From Halobacterium sp. CBA1132 (GTDB lineage Archaea; Halobacteriota; Halobacteria; Halobacteriales; Halobacteriaceae): 64,000 nt of DNA. Positions 41,090 through 49,366 of the stretch are shown piece after piece. Location: assembly GCF_001485535.1 (NCBI RefSeq), contig NZ_BCMZ01000002.1, forward strand, positions 1-64,000. The letters are read 5' to 3'. The notes under the pieces were generated by a model. It was not told where the DNA came from, did not search any database, and saw only the letters and a program-made list of their open reading frames with translations. Each line of letters opens with the position of its first letter. Position 1 is the first letter of the stretch. The position numbers and the translations under genes are program-made.

Positions 41090-41521
41090 TTACAGGGACA
41101 TCGACGGGTCGATGTCCATCCGTACGAGTTCCAGTGCGAACAGCGCCGTCGCCACGACAATCGAAGCTGCCCCGACCAGAACCAGTACTGGTGGTAGATT
41201 GAGATAGATCTCCGAGAGGATACCGATGGGCATGAGAAGTCCGACGAGTGCCAAGAGCGAAATCCAACGAGCGCGACCCTGACCTACGGGCAACCACAGA
41301 AGCAGTGCCCCGAAGACAATATTGAGGAGCGAGAACAGGTTCCCGTGGGCGTGTGCAAGGCGCGCCTCGAAGTGCGGGCTCACATTTGATCCCGCAATCC
41401 ATGCCTCACGGCCCGGGGCGAAGTCACGCATATAGATCAGAAAGAACCCGTAGAGCATGAACAAGACCATTACTCCGAGGCCGATTCCGATGTTCCACTT
41501 CCCGGTAGCCGGGTCGGACAT
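41090..41521 (-). CDS. Four-TM membrane protein with HxH motif
   Basis: The product is 143 aa with four TM helices. FEARLAHAHGNLFSLLNIVF places two histidines at the start of the second helix, as in heme-binding helices. It is divergent from the larger heme-copper-like gene at 41712, sharing a promoter region. This suggests a joint respiratory or stress role. I do not recognise the family. Confidence 0.72.
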   Translation of the reverse strand: MSDPATGKWNIGIGLGVMVLFMLYGFFLIYMRDFAPGREAWIAGSNVSPHFEARLAHAHGNLFSLLNIVFGALLLWLPVGQGRARWISLLALVGLLMPIGILSEIYLNLPPVLVLVGAASIVVATALFALELVRMDIDPSMSL

Positions 41522-41711
41522 ATGATACGTGAATCACTGGCCATCGACATAGCTAATAGATGGATTGAGGGAAGGATATCGTTGGAAAAGTGTAGTCTCT
41601 GAATTGTCTCAGCGTATTCGACCCCGAGGCGCCAAGTGAGTACGAATATATTCGATATACTCTATGATATCCGTAGGAATCCCTTTCGGGCCTGCCTCCG
41701 TATGTGTAACT

Positions 41712-43004
41712 ATGGCACGCCACCCGATTCGGTTCACTCCCTTTCACCTCGCAGGTTCGCTGTTCCTACTCGCCGGTCTCGTATTAGCTGTCTATCACGG
41801 CCTCGAGCAGTTCAATCTCGTCCCGCGGGTCGGCTGGGTTTCGTGGAGTCACATTCACTTCGTGACGATCGGCGGCTTCACGCAGCTCCTATTCGGAAAG
41901 CTCCCCCAGCTTACGGCTCGAAAACTCGAGCGTCCACTGCCCTCGAAGTACTACGACTGGCTGAACTTCATCGGATTGAACGGTGGATTTCTCCTGCTGT
42001 GGTACGGGCGTGGATGGGGTCACACGTGGGCGTTCGATGGCGGACTCATCGCGATCTGGCTCCTCGTCGCCGGGTTGCTGATAGTGATGTTGCGGATGGT
42101 TATGCAAAGCGATCGGGCGTGGAACGCGACGACTGGACTGTATCTGGTGTCAGTCTTCGTGTTCCTGTGGGGGATCACGTACGCGTACGGCCTGTTCGCC
42201 CACGTCTGGCAGGTTCCCGGCGGCTGGCTCGGCTTGCGCGAAGCTCACGTCCACGCTAACGCGTGGGGCTTTCTCGGGCTCGCGGCCATCGGCACGCTCT
42301 ACGACCTCTTTCCCCGCCTGCTTGGTACCGATCTCTACAGTGAGAGGTTACGGGACTACTCGGCGTGGTTCTTCGTCGCCGGCATCTTTCCGCTGATTAC
42401 CGGCCCCTGGGTCGGGATGGGGCGGACAGTCACGGCGACCGGGTTGGTCCTCTTCGCAACGGGATTTGCACTGTACCTGTACAACCTCGTCCAGACGTAT
42501 CGATCGACAGACTCCCGATCGGGTATCGCGTTGTCAGTTCTGGTAGCCCAGTTCTGGATGCTCGGGCCGGCGGGATTCGCACCGTTCGTACTCTTCGGCG
42601 TCGAGTGGGTGGATCCGGCGTATATCGAAGACGGCGCGCTCCACTTCTTCTTCGTAGGATGGGCGCTCCCAATCGCACTCGCCGGCTTGCTGCTCTACTT
42701 TCGGAATCTCCCTGCCCTGAGCGAAGGGGGGTTGGGGGGCAGTACCTCCGTTGACGCGTCTGATCCCCTCCCAGATGGAGTCATCCCGACGGTGATCTCG
42801 ACGTGGATGGTCTGGGTGTGGAACATCGCAATCTTGGTGGTTGGCGTCGGCTTCTTCTACCAGGATCAGTCGTGGTCGGCGTATCTCTTCGGCCCCGGAT
42901 ACACCGCCCTCGTCATCCTGTGGTTCTATGAACTGGCACAAGCGTTCCGCTTGCGTTGGGTTCTCCGGACGGACCCCGAGATGACTACCGACACGAGGGT
43001 CTGA
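41712..43004 (+). CDS. Heme-copper-oxidase-subunit-I-like membrane protein
   Basis: The start MARHPIRFTPFHLAGSLFLL gives 430 aa with about twelve TM helices. Histidine motifs (WSHIHFVTIGGF, REAHVHANAWGFLGLAAIG, ALHFFFVGWALP) resemble heme and copper ligands of NnrS or cbb3-type subunit I relatives. Haloarchaeal homologues occur near denitrification or nitric-oxide genes. No catalytic partner subunit is present, so it may be a non-pumping NO- or O2-reactive protein. Confidence 0.75.
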   Translation: MARHPIRFTPFHLAGSLFLLAGLVLAVYHGLEQFNLVPRVGWVSWSHIHFVTIGGFTQLLFGKLPQLTARKLERPLPSKYYDWLNFIGLNGGFLLLWYGRGWGHTWAFDGGLIAIWLLVAGLLIVMLRMVMQSDRAWNATTGLYLVSVFVFLWGITYAYGLFAHVWQVPGGWLGLREAHVHANAWGFLGLAAIGTLYDLFPRLLGTDLYSERLRDYSAWFFVAGIFPLITGPWVGMGRTVTATGLVLFATGFALYLYNLVQTYRSTDSRSGIALSVLVAQFWMLGPAGFAPFVLFGVEWVDPAYIEDGALHFFFVGWALPIALAGLLLYFRNLPALSEGGLGGSTSVDASDPLPDGVIPTVISTWMVWVWNIAILVVGVGFFYQDQSWSAYLFGPGYTALVILWFYELAQAFRLRWVLRTDPEMTTDTRV

Positions 43005-43117
43005 TACATGAAACAGCAGACCCACCACGGCCGCTCGTCACGTTCATCCGGGAGGTTATCCAACCATGATAGCATGGGAGCTGATCCGACCCCTGCGTGT
43101 ACCCACTGGACTGAGAT

Positions 43118-44179
43118 ATGACGCTGTACGATTGCATCGCGGACCTCCCGTTGACAATATCGGGTTCGGACCGAACCAGTCGTCGTCGAGAGATGGCAGG
43201 CGAGGCGACTCGCGTCACCTCGACGTTCGTCCTGTTGGCGGAAGATGAGTTCGGCGCCGGCGAAGATGTCACCCACGAAGCCGTCGATCATGAGGCGTTG
43301 CCAGATACACTGCCGTTCGATTTTGCGGGTGAGTATACGTTCGATGAGTTCTCACAATCGCTCGAAGCTGTCGACCTCTTTCCGACGAAGCCACCCGAGC
43401 GCGAAGTCTCGCGGGCGTATCGACGCTGGGCAGTCGAGAGTGCCGCACTCGACCTCGCGCTCAAGCAAAACGACACGACACTGGCATCCCGATTCGGTCG
43501 GGAGCGCTCACCGGTTCGATTCGTCGTCAGTACTCCGGTCCCGGATGGGGACACGACTCAGGTCGAAGAGATACTCGCGGTTAACCCCACTTGCGAGTTT
43601 GCGCTTAAACCGACCGATGGGTGGACCGCGGACACTCTCGCGAGACTCGCGGAGACCGACGCAGTTCGCGTACTCGATTTAAGCGAACAGTCCGACGGAA
43701 ATGATGACAATCAAGGACCGAACCCCCAGCTCTATCGCCAGGTTTTCGAGACGTTTTCCGATGCCATCGTGGCAGATCCTGTCGTCTCCGACGATGTACA
43801 CGACCTGCTCGCGGCGTACTCAGATAGTCTCTCGTTGGGTGCGTCGGTCCACAGCACAGCCAACCTCCGTGGCACGCCGTTCGAGCCGGACTGGTGTTCC
43901 ATCGCCCCGTCGCGGTTCGGAACCGTCCGGTCGCTTCTCGAGACTATCGAGTACTGTGCAGAGCAGGATATCAGTATGTACGGCGGCGGGCAGTGCGAAC
44001 TCTGTGTCGGACGCGGGCATATCCAATTGCTCGCGTCACTGTTCTACCCCGATGGACCAAATGACGTTGCGCCGCGGGCGTACAACAAGCCAACAATTAG
44101 AGCGGATCTGCACTCAAGCCCCCTCGAGCCACCCGATGCCCCTACTGGGATGGAATGGAAGCAACTCGAATTTGAGTAA
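43118..44179 (+). CDS. Enolase-superfamily-like protein
   Basis: The product is 353 aa. The N-terminal capping-like region (TRVTSTFVLLAEDEFGAGED VTHEA) and a barrel-like body with RFVVSTPVPDGD, CEFALKPTDGWTADT and ISMYGGGQCELCVGRGHIQL fit the mandelate racemase/muconate lactonising enzyme superfamily. Canonical K-x-K and D/E/E metal ligands are not obvious to me, so catalytic activity is uncertain. The last 70 residues are well conserved in haloarchaea. Confidence 0.6.
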   Translation: MTLYDCIADLPLTISGSDRTSRRREMAGEATRVTSTFVLLAEDEFGAGEDVTHEAVDHEALPDTLPFDFAGEYTFDEFSQSLEAVDLFPTKPPEREVSRAYRRWAVESAALDLALKQNDTTLASRFGRERSPVRFVVSTPVPDGDTTQVEEILAVNPTCEFALKPTDGWTADTLARLAETDAVRVLDLSEQSDGNDDNQGPNPQLYRQVFETFSDAIVADPVVSDDVHDLLAAYSDSLSLGASVHSTANLRGTPFEPDWCSIAPSRFGTVRSLLETIEYCAEQDISMYGGGQCELCVGRGHIQLLASLFYPDGPNDVAPRAYNKPTIRADLHSSPLEPPDAPTGMEWKQLEFE

Positions 44180-44244
44180 CGGGCAACGTATCGAAGGGTT
44201 CAGCCGTGCGCACGCTGTCTCGCGGATATCGGGCGAAAGTTAGA

Positions 44245-44336
44245 CAGGTGAGCAAGGTCGTGGCTGCGCGCGCAGCGACCGTAGGGAGCGAGCACGGAGC
44301 GGAGGGTGGGGCGGCAGGGCCTGGGCTGGTCTGGCA
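44245..44336. repeat. Direct repeat R1, left copy
   Basis: A ~90-bp GC-rich sequence containing GGTCGTGGCTGCGCGCGCAG CG and AGCGAGCACGGAGCGG. The right copy at 45474-45565 has the same orientation with small differences. Together they flank the HNH gene. Confidence 0.7.
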
Positions 44337-44413
44337 GTAGTAAATCACCAGGCCACCGCTCACCTTTTCGCCATTCAATCAGAAACTCGTTGAATGGCCG
44401 CCGGTTGTGAGAC

Positions 44414-45376
44414 TCATCGCGTATCGAGTCGGAGCGGAGATGCCCGCTCCCAGAGATGATGGTGCTCGGCGCACACCGTAACGAGGTTATCCAGCCGGTT
44501 GGCTCGCTCGAAATCCACCTCACTCTCGTTGTCGCCGAAGGCGCTTAGCGGTCGGATATGATGTACGTGGAGTCCTCTCGTGAATGTCTCGCGATGCGCC
44601 TCCTCCGTCCACTCACAGCCTGGCGTTTGACAGGTGTAGTTGTCGCGTTCCAGCGTTTTTCGTCGTTGCTCGTCCCAGTTGTCCCCGTACTCGCGCCACT
44701 CGTGGACTGGCTGTTCCTTCCAGTTGTGATGGTCTGGGCCGGCTGGACGGCCGACCGGTTCGTAGCCAGCGGCTCGGATCGCAGCTTGCCAGCCCTCCCA
44801 GCGAGTAAAGTAGGGTCGATGCGAGAACTCCCCATGGTCTTTCATCTCCTGCGCTGTTGGGACCTTTCCTAATTCGTCGGCAAGCCGATGGATCTCTTCG
44901 AGTAATTCCGCATCCGAGATCCGATGCCGATGATTGGGGTCGTAGCCTGCTGCCTCGAGCGCCTCGTTCCAGCTCCCGAGGCGATTCTGTGTGATTGTGA
45001 CCGTGAACTCGCCCTCCGAGCGCATGTCGGCCGCTGTTGGCGGCGTCCCATCCTCCGTTGCGAGCCGTCTGATTTCGTCGAGGAGTGCGTCTTTGGACAC
45101 TCGGTGTTGTTTCACCGGTTCGTATCCCGCTTCCTGGAGTGCCTCTGCCCAGCTGCCGAATCTATTTTTGTACGTTCCAGCTGAATACGCCCCTAGCTCA
45201 TTCATCTCTGTGGCTGTTGGGGAACGGCCCAGCTCGTCTACGAGACGGTCGACCTCGGCCAGTAACTGGGTGTCTGAGATGCGGCGGCTGTGGCTACTGT
45301 TGTGGCCGCCCAGCGCGTCCTTGGTGTCGAAGGACTTTCCACAGACATCGCAGGTTAGCTCATCTTCACCGGCCAT
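44414..45376 (-). CDS. C2H2 zinc finger / homing-associated repeat / HNH endonuclease
   Basis: The start MAGEDELTCDVCGKSFDTKD gives 320 aa. A C2H2 finger (CDVC...HNSSH) comes first. Three ~50-aa homing-endonuclease-associated repeats follow, each ending in a W-x-x-A-x-x-A-A/G-G-Y core (GSWAEALQEAGYEP, GSWNEALEAAGYDP, EGWQAAIRAAGYEP). The HNH domain closes the protein (CEWTEEAHRETFTRGLHVHH, IRPLSAF, LVTVCAEHHHLWER). Repeats bind DNA and the HNH cuts, as in phage homing enzymes. Leader element copy 5 precedes it, and direct repeats flank it, suggesting a mobile unit. Confidence 0.85.
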   Translation of the reverse strand: MAGEDELTCDVCGKSFDTKDALGGHNSSHSRRISDTQLLAEVDRLVDELGRSPTATEMNELGAYSAGTYKNRFGSWAEALQEAGYEPVKQHRVSKDALLDEIRRLATEDGTPPTAADMRSEGEFTVTITQNRLGSWNEALEAAGYDPNHRHRISDAELLEEIHRLADELGKVPTAQEMKDHGEFSHRPYFTRWEGWQAAIRAAGYEPVGRPAGPDHHNWKEQPVHEWREYGDNWDEQRRKTLERDNYTCQTPGCEWTEEAHRETFTRGLHVHHIRPLSAFGDNESEVDFERANRLDNLVTVCAEHHHLWERASPLRLDTR

Positions 45377-45401
45377 CTGTCTTACTCGGAGCGCTCGTAC
45401 G

Positions 45402-45430
45402 CCCACACCCTTCTGGGGGCCCGATCAACT
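45402..45430 (-). promoter_or_regulatory. Shared GC-rich leader element, copy 5 (diverged)
   Basis: The coding strand reads AGTTGATCGGGCCCCC, AGAA, then GGGTGTGGGC, ending 25 nt before the HNH ATG. It keeps the C tract, short loop and GGGTGYGGG tail of the other copies. Confidence 0.45.
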
Positions 45431-45473
45431 CCCCCGAGTCGCACACCCCTTCCCTCGGTTTGCCGGATAAATG

Positions 45474-45565
45474 TTGGATTGGTGAACGAGGTCGTGGCTG
45501 CGCGCGCAGCGAAGCGAGCACGGAGCGGTGGGTGGGGCGGTGGGGTCTGGGTTGGTCCGGCACAC
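45474..45565. repeat. Direct repeat R1, right copy
   Basis: It shares GGTCGTGGCTGCGCGCGCAG CG, AGCGAGCACGGAGCGG and GGTGGGTCTGGGTTGGTC-like sequence with 44245-44336 in the same orientation. The two copies are separated by about 1.2 kb holding only the HNH gene. Confidence 0.7.
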
Positions 45566-45591
45566 AACAAAAAAGAGGGTAGGTCGACTGC

Positions 45592-46458
45592 CTATTCTTC
45601 CCACCACCGACCGCGCTCCGGGAACTCGATCCGCGACCACCCGGTCAGCGCGATTGAGCACCGACCTTCGTACCAGTTCTTGGCTGCTGCCCGGAACCGC
45701 ACTGTCTGACCTTCACGCACCACCGTCTGCCCGGATTTCTCCCAGCAGGTGAACTTGATTTTCCCGCTATCATCCGCTATCAGCCCGACTTGCTGGATGC
45801 TCGTTGAGGAAGGCTCCCAGAGGGTCTCGATTGTTCCTTCGACCGTCACCTCACCGACCGGGACGTCCGGCACGTCCGCGATGGGCACGATTGCCCCCGG
45901 CGCCACCTTCAGTTCCTCGAGGGTCTCCAGCACCGCCTTCGTGACGTCCCGCCCGCGCTGCACCTTCTCGGCCAGCTGTTTCGCGACGACCGCTCTCGAC
46001 CAGCCGCCCTGCACCTCGTCGCTGATCCGCATCGCCTGCTCGTTGACCGCCGCGAGTTCCTCCTGCGTCAGCTTCTCCCGGGGATCCGTGCGCTCCGCCG
46101 GCGCCGGCTCGTCACGACCACACTGCTCGCTGACGACCTCCCGCGTGCGCTGCTCGCGACCGTCCTGCGTTCCCAGCTCGGCCTGGGCACTGATGCGCTC
46201 CAGTTCGGCTTCCCGCGCCCGAATGCGCTCCTCCTGTTCGAGGGTGACACCGTGAATCCGGTCCTCGCTCGTGTCCGCGATCCCGTCCGGGTGGTTCGCA
46301 TCCACCTTCGCCTGCGTCTCCTGCTCGACCGCGGCCTCGAACTCCGGCGTCTCGTCGACGACCGGGAAGCCGTCTTCATCGACCGCCTGACCGCCCGCTT
46401 TCTCGAATGCCTGTTCATCGACCGAAACGACCTTTCCGCTAGCGTTGTTACTAGACAT
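45592..46458 (-). CDS. OB-fold single-strand DNA-binding protein
   Basis: The start MSSNNASGKVVSVDEQAFEK gives 288 aa. The N-terminal half is charged and helical (LEQEERIRAREAELERISAQ). The C-terminal ~95 residues form an OB fold (EVTVEGTIETLWEPSSTSIQ, GLIADDSGKIKFTCWEKSGQ, GQTVRFRAAAKNWYEGRCSI). It resembles haloarchaeal RPA-like DNA-binding proteins found on plasmids, which act in replication or repair. A hairpin leader at 46498-46521 precedes it. Confidence 0.8.
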   Translation of the reverse strand: MSSNNASGKVVSVDEQAFEKAGGQAVDEDGFPVVDETPEFEAAVEQETQAKVDANHPDGIADTSEDRIHGVTLEQEERIRAREAELERISAQAELGTQDGREQRTREVVSEQCGRDEPAPAERTDPREKLTQEELAAVNEQAMRISDEVQGGWSRAVVAKQLAEKVQRGRDVTKAVLETLEELKVAPGAIVPIADVPDVPVGEVTVEGTIETLWEPSSTSIQQVGLIADDSGKIKFTCWEKSGQTVVREGQTVRFRAAAKNWYEGRCSIALTGWSRIEFPERGRWWEE

Positions 46459-46497
46459 TGGAATCACACCAGATTCCGAAGGCGCTCACGCGCCGAC

Positions 46498-46521
46498 ACC
46501 GCGATGCTCCTACATCGCGGT
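46498..46521. promoter_or_regulatory. Hairpin in the OB-fold gene leader
   Basis: ACCGCGATG-CTCCTA-CATCGCGGT is a perfect 9-bp stem, 40 nt upstream of the OB-fold start. On the plus strand it is followed by TTTT, but no plus-strand gene ends here, so a leader role is favoured over termination. Confidence 0.5.
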
Positions 46522-46928
46522 TTTCCGACGACAACGACCGACAGAACCATCTGCGCGCTCTCGCTCGCGCCTTCGCGAGCGCCCTACCGGGCGCGAGCGA
46601 GAGCGCGCCTGCATGAGGTGGCCCCAACCAGCACCGCGCGCCGTCCTGCCGAGCGCAGCGAGGCAGGGCTTGGAAGACGAACGGAGTGAGTCTTCCAGCG
46701 ACCCGTCCGGAGCAAGCGACCAGCGGAGTAAGCGTGGGGGTGAGCAGCGACGCCGCGCAACCCCTCGCGCTTACCCGCTGGCGTCGAGGGCACATGCACT
46801 TTAGCCCGGAACGGGCGCGGGCGGTGCGGAGAGCGCCCGCACGCCCGGAATGGTCGGTCGCGAGCGACGCGGAGGGCGGCAGCGGCGAGCGGGGCGGGCC
46901 GCTACATACACACCTGAATCAGAATCGG
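46522..46928. repeat. GC-rich non-coding region with dispersed repeat A (copy 1 at 46740-46900)
   Basis: No gene is supported. Short palindromic words such as CTCGCGCCTTCGCGAG and GCCCTACCGGGC fill 46550-46700. The block GTGAGCAGCG...GGGGCGGGCC at 46740-46900 is repeated almost exactly at 59821-59982. These blocks give spurious long frames on all strands. Confidence 0.65.
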
Positions 46929-47321
46929 TCAGAAGAGATTTCGAAGCCGCTCTTTCAACGGTTTATACTGCCACCCGCAGCGATGGCACGTGAGATAGTC
47001 ATCCTCGTCGTAGCGACGGACATACGCCTGACAGTTAGGACACACTCCCTCTTCGGAGGTGGTTTCGTAGTACTCCGATTTCTTCTGTGAGAACACGTGA
47101 ATGTCCCGCCCATGAACAGATGAAACTGCGAGATAAACATAGTTGTCTCCCTGATAGACTTCCCGATCAGCGTCAAACCCAGCAGACTGGTCGACGCCAT
47201 CTGCTGTCGCGCTCTCGACGATCCAGTCTGGGGGATCAGCGTAATACTCCCACCCCTCATCTTCGACGGCGTCAATCAGTTCCTCCTCATCTGCCCGTCG
47301 TTGGTGCCCTCCATTTGGCAT
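46929..47321 (-). CDS. C-terminal zinc-ribbon protein
   Basis: The product is 130 aa. The C-terminus carries a four-cysteine zinc ribbon (CPNCQAYVRRYDEDDYLTCH RCGWQ). The N-terminal part is acidic with aromatic residues (EDEGWEYYADPPDWIVES). It has the look of a real haloarchaeal gene but no recognised family. It lies between repeat A and repeat B, which otherwise adjoin each other at 59.8-60.2 kb, so it may have been inserted between them. Confidence 0.65.
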   Translation of the reverse strand: MPNGGHQRRADEEELIDAVEDEGWEYYADPPDWIVESATADGVDQSAGFDADREVYQGDNYVYLAVSSVHGRDIHVFSQKKSEYYETTSEEGVCPNCQAYVRRYDEDDYLTCHRCGWQYKPLKERLRNLF

Positions 47322-47421
47322 ACTGAGGGGATATCTCAGTTGCTGGAGTTAGTTGTTGGTGGTAGACCCAGCTGAAGACCGAAATCTTACTATGCGAAAT
47401 CGACTCTGGAGCAACCCGCCT

Positions 47422-47534
47422 CCTGGCGGACTCAGAAAGGGCGAGGTCGCCTCGACCGTCCCCCGACCCCGCAAGCACCGCAGGCACGAGGCGCGCAGCG
47501 GCGGTCGCGGGACGTCGAGCGGCCGAGGGCTTTC
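47422..47534. repeat. Dispersed repeat B, copy 1
   Basis: It contains GACTCAGAAAGGGCGAGG, CCCGCAAGCACCGCAGG, and GTCGCGGGACGTCGAGCGGC. It matches 60033-60194 except for a ~40-bp insertion in that copy. Both copies lie just downstream of a minus-strand gene's 3' end. Confidence 0.7.
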
Positions 47535-47566
47535 TAGAGCACTCCCTGTCTCCGCAACGAACGTCG

Positions 47567-47827
47567 TTATTCGTTGACGCACCCGGACTCATCCTCGACG
47601 ATGACGTCGACACCGTCCGGTGAGACCTCGAGTGGAATCCCTTCGACAGTAAACTGGACGGCGATGTCCCCATCGGATGAGGCAAGCAACTGTTCGAGCG
47701 CATCGATGTCCACGTAATCGTGGAGTTGATAGCCGTCGTCTTCGAGCCCGCATGTCTCCAGTGTCTCGATGATCTCGACGACGAGGTCATTCGGTCCGCC
47801 CGAACTGTCCGCTGGAGGGGAATGCAT
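47567..47827 (-). CDS. HalOD1-domain protein
   Basis: The product is 86 aa and almost wholly a HalOD1 domain: LVVEIIETLETCGLEDDGYQ, then LHDYVDIDALEQLLASSDG and VQFTVEGIPLEVSPDGVDVI V. HalOD1 is a haloarchaeal output domain of unknown molecular action, usually the signalling end of regulators. Here it stands alone, as is common. Its promoter faces the divergent HTH gene at 47949. Confidence 0.82.
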   Translation of the reverse strand: MHSPPADSSGGPNDLVVEIIETLETCGLEDDGYQLHDYVDIDALEQLLASSDGDIAVQFTVEGIPLEVSPDGVDVIVEDESGCVNE

Positions 47828-47948
47828 CTGAACACTCGGGGCTTTGGGTGACAGACGTTTAAAACGTTAGGAGTCAACCATAGAAGCGATACGCTCCTCT
47901 ATTTGACTTAGCGCGTTCGGGATAGTGTCGGCGCAACCAGAAGCGATT

Positions 47949-48209
47949 ATGCGCTTTGACGCCGACTGGATGTCTCGCGCCGATGACCGCATTCTGGAGC
48001 ATCTCTCTGAGGACGGCCCTGATACCCCCAAGGAAATGGCTGATAGCGACCGCGTCCGGTTCTCCCGGCAACACATCAACGCCCGCTGCAAGACACTCGT
48101 CGAATATGGACTCCTCGTCCACCTCGGCAACGGTGTCTACGACATCACACGAGAGGGCGAGCAGTATCTCGCCGGCGACCTCGACGCTCGTGACCTCGAC
48201 CCCGAATAG
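47949..48209 (+). CDS. PhiH1-repressor-like winged HTH protein
   Basis: The ATG at 47949 gives MRFDADWMSRADDRILEHLS and 86 aa; a GTG 24 nt earlier is less likely. The winged helix is DTPKEMADSDRVRFSRQHIN followed by ARCKTLVEYGLLVHLGNGVY. It matches small haloarchaeal regulators related to the repressor of phage PhiH. It is convergent with the PIN gene downstream. Confidence 0.78.
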   Translation: MRFDADWMSRADDRILEHLSEDGPDTPKEMADSDRVRFSRQHINARCKTLVEYGLLVHLGNGVYDITREGEQYLAGDLDARDLDPE

Positions 48210-48211
48210 CG

Positions 48212-48721
48212 TCAGCTGTCGCCGGCGACCAGGTCTTCGATGAACCGGAAGCCGTTCACGAACGTCACCGAGTCACCGTACCCCTCACTCGCGAGCACGG
48301 TTTCGGCCCCTTCGCCGGCCGCGATATCGGTCGTGTAGATGTACACCTCGGTCGCCGTTCCCGCGCTGAGGTGCTGGGCAGCTAGCGCAGCGAGGGCAGC
48401 GTCCGCGCGTTCGACCTCGTCGGCGGGTCGGTCATCGGCGTTCGCGATGTACCGCTGGACCCCGTCCATCACCCGCGAGACGACAGGCTCGGAGAACTCC
48501 AGCGGCGCCGCAACCGTCGCCCAGCCCTCGTCGATCGCGGCGTCGACAGGTGGCGCTTCAACGTCGGGGTCCTCGATGGTCAACTCCTCGTACACCCGTT
48601 CGGGCAGGACGAAGGTGACGTCGTTCCGGCGAGCGAATCGGCGAACAGCCTGGTAGCGGCTGTTCGAGGGCTGTCCCATCGCGACGAACAGGCCAGTGTC
48701 GGCGATGTGGAGCCGGCTCAC
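48212..48721 (-). CDS. PIN-domain toxin partner of the wHTH gene
   Basis: The GTG start overlaps the wHTH stop (GTGA), fixing it at 48721; the product is 169 aa. PIN features are LHIADTGLFVAMGQ (first Asp), VLPERVYEELT (Glu) and VERADAALAALAA with TTDIAAGEGAE (C-terminal acidic positions). This subgroup of PIN proteins is typically paired with wHTH antitoxins in haloarchaea. Confidence 0.82.
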   Translation of the reverse strand: MSRLHIADTGLFVAMGQPSNSRYQAVRRFARRNDVTFVLPERVYEELTIEDPDVEAPPVDAAIDEGWATVAAPLEFSEPVVSRVMDGVQRYIANADDRPADEVERADAALAALAAQHLSAGTATEVYIYTTDIAAGEGAETVLASEGYGDSVTFVNGFRFIEDLVAGDS

Positions 48722-49317
48722 GCGTCGCTAGTGTCGTCGCCGTCGTCGATGTCCAACTCGTCGAGTCCTGCCCCAGCTTCCTCGATGTCGTAGTGCTCGT
48801 GGACGACGGGCCGGAGCGCCTGGAGGATCATCTCCGCAGCCAGCGGGGAGATGTCGAGGTCCTCGGCCATCAGCCGATGGGTCACTTCCCCACGCTCCCG
48901 AGCGACGGCGTAGGTGAGCGCGGTCGCGAGGCCGGCGACGCCGTGGCGGTCGATGTAGGTGTCGATGTCGGCGTCCGTCTCGCGGCGGCCGACGGCGTCG
49001 ATGAGCGCCGGCGTGATCGTGTACTCGCGGTCACCGGCGGCCGTCGTCACGGTCAGGTCGATCTCACGGGCGGCGTACCGGCGCGGCTGCTCGTCGTCGG
49101 TGACGTCGACGACGCCGGCGTCGACGAGCCGGTTGACGTAGCTGTAGGCGGTTCCCTGTGCGAGCTCGAGGTCGTCCATCACGTCCTGGACGGTCGCCTC
49201 CCCCTCCCGAGCGAGGTACGCGTACAGCTGGGCCAGCTGTGGCTCCTCGAGGAGATCGGCGACCGAGAGGAAATCCTGGACGATGTCCCCGTCCGCGCGG
49301 TTTGAGGTGCGTGACAC
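48718..49317 (-). CDS. wHTH antitoxin/regulator (DUF7437-like)
   Basis: A GTG at 49317 gives VSRTSNRADGDIVQDFLSVA and 199 aa; further upstream codons cross the promoter. The winged HTH is LAREGEATVQDVMDDLELAQ then GTAYSYVNRLVDAGVVDVTD. A conserved C-terminal domain (DTYIDRHGVAGLATALTYAV, PLAAEMILQALRPVVHEH) likely contacts the PIN protein. An AT-rich promoter at about 49325-49352 contains repeated ACTGT words (operator candidate). Confidence 0.8.
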   Translation of the reverse strand: MSRTSNRADGDIVQDFLSVADLLEEPQLAQLYAYLAREGEATVQDVMDDLELAQGTAYSYVNRLVDAGVVDVTDDEQPRRYAAREIDLTVTTAAGDREYTITPALIDAVGRRETDADIDTYIDRHGVAGLATALTYAVARERGEVTHRLMAEDLDISPLAAEMILQALRPVVHEHYDIEEAGAGLDELDIDDGDDTSDA

Positions 49318-49324
49318 GATTCGT

Positions 49325-49352
49325 TCTTGATTACAGTTTACAGCGAAACAGT
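49325..49352. promoter_or_regulatory. Promoter with ACTGT half-sites upstream of the wHTH/PIN pair
   Basis: The minus strand reads ACTGTTTCGC then TGTAAACTGT, giving two ACTGT words and a near-symmetric TTTACAG/CTGTTT pair within 10-35 nt of the GTG start. It is the only AT-rich stretch here, so it holds the core promoter and probably the autoregulatory site. Confidence 0.45.
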
Positions 49353-49366
49353 AAAGAGTGTTTGGG

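Noticed and set aside
46498-46521. Hairpin followed by TTTT as a terminator
   Set aside because: No plus-strand gene ends here. The hairpin lies in the leader of the minus-strand OB-fold gene, so a leader role is favoured.
46451-46804. Open frames in the 46.5-46.9 kb GC-rich region
   Set aside because: The region is repetitive and palindromic, and the frames are Arg/Ala-rich. The same repeat gives similar false frames at 59.8 kb.
44248-47534. CRISPR-like array suspected from repeated GC-rich words
   Set aside because: Repeats occur as two distant copies, not as regularly spaced short units with unique spacers, and no cas genes are present.
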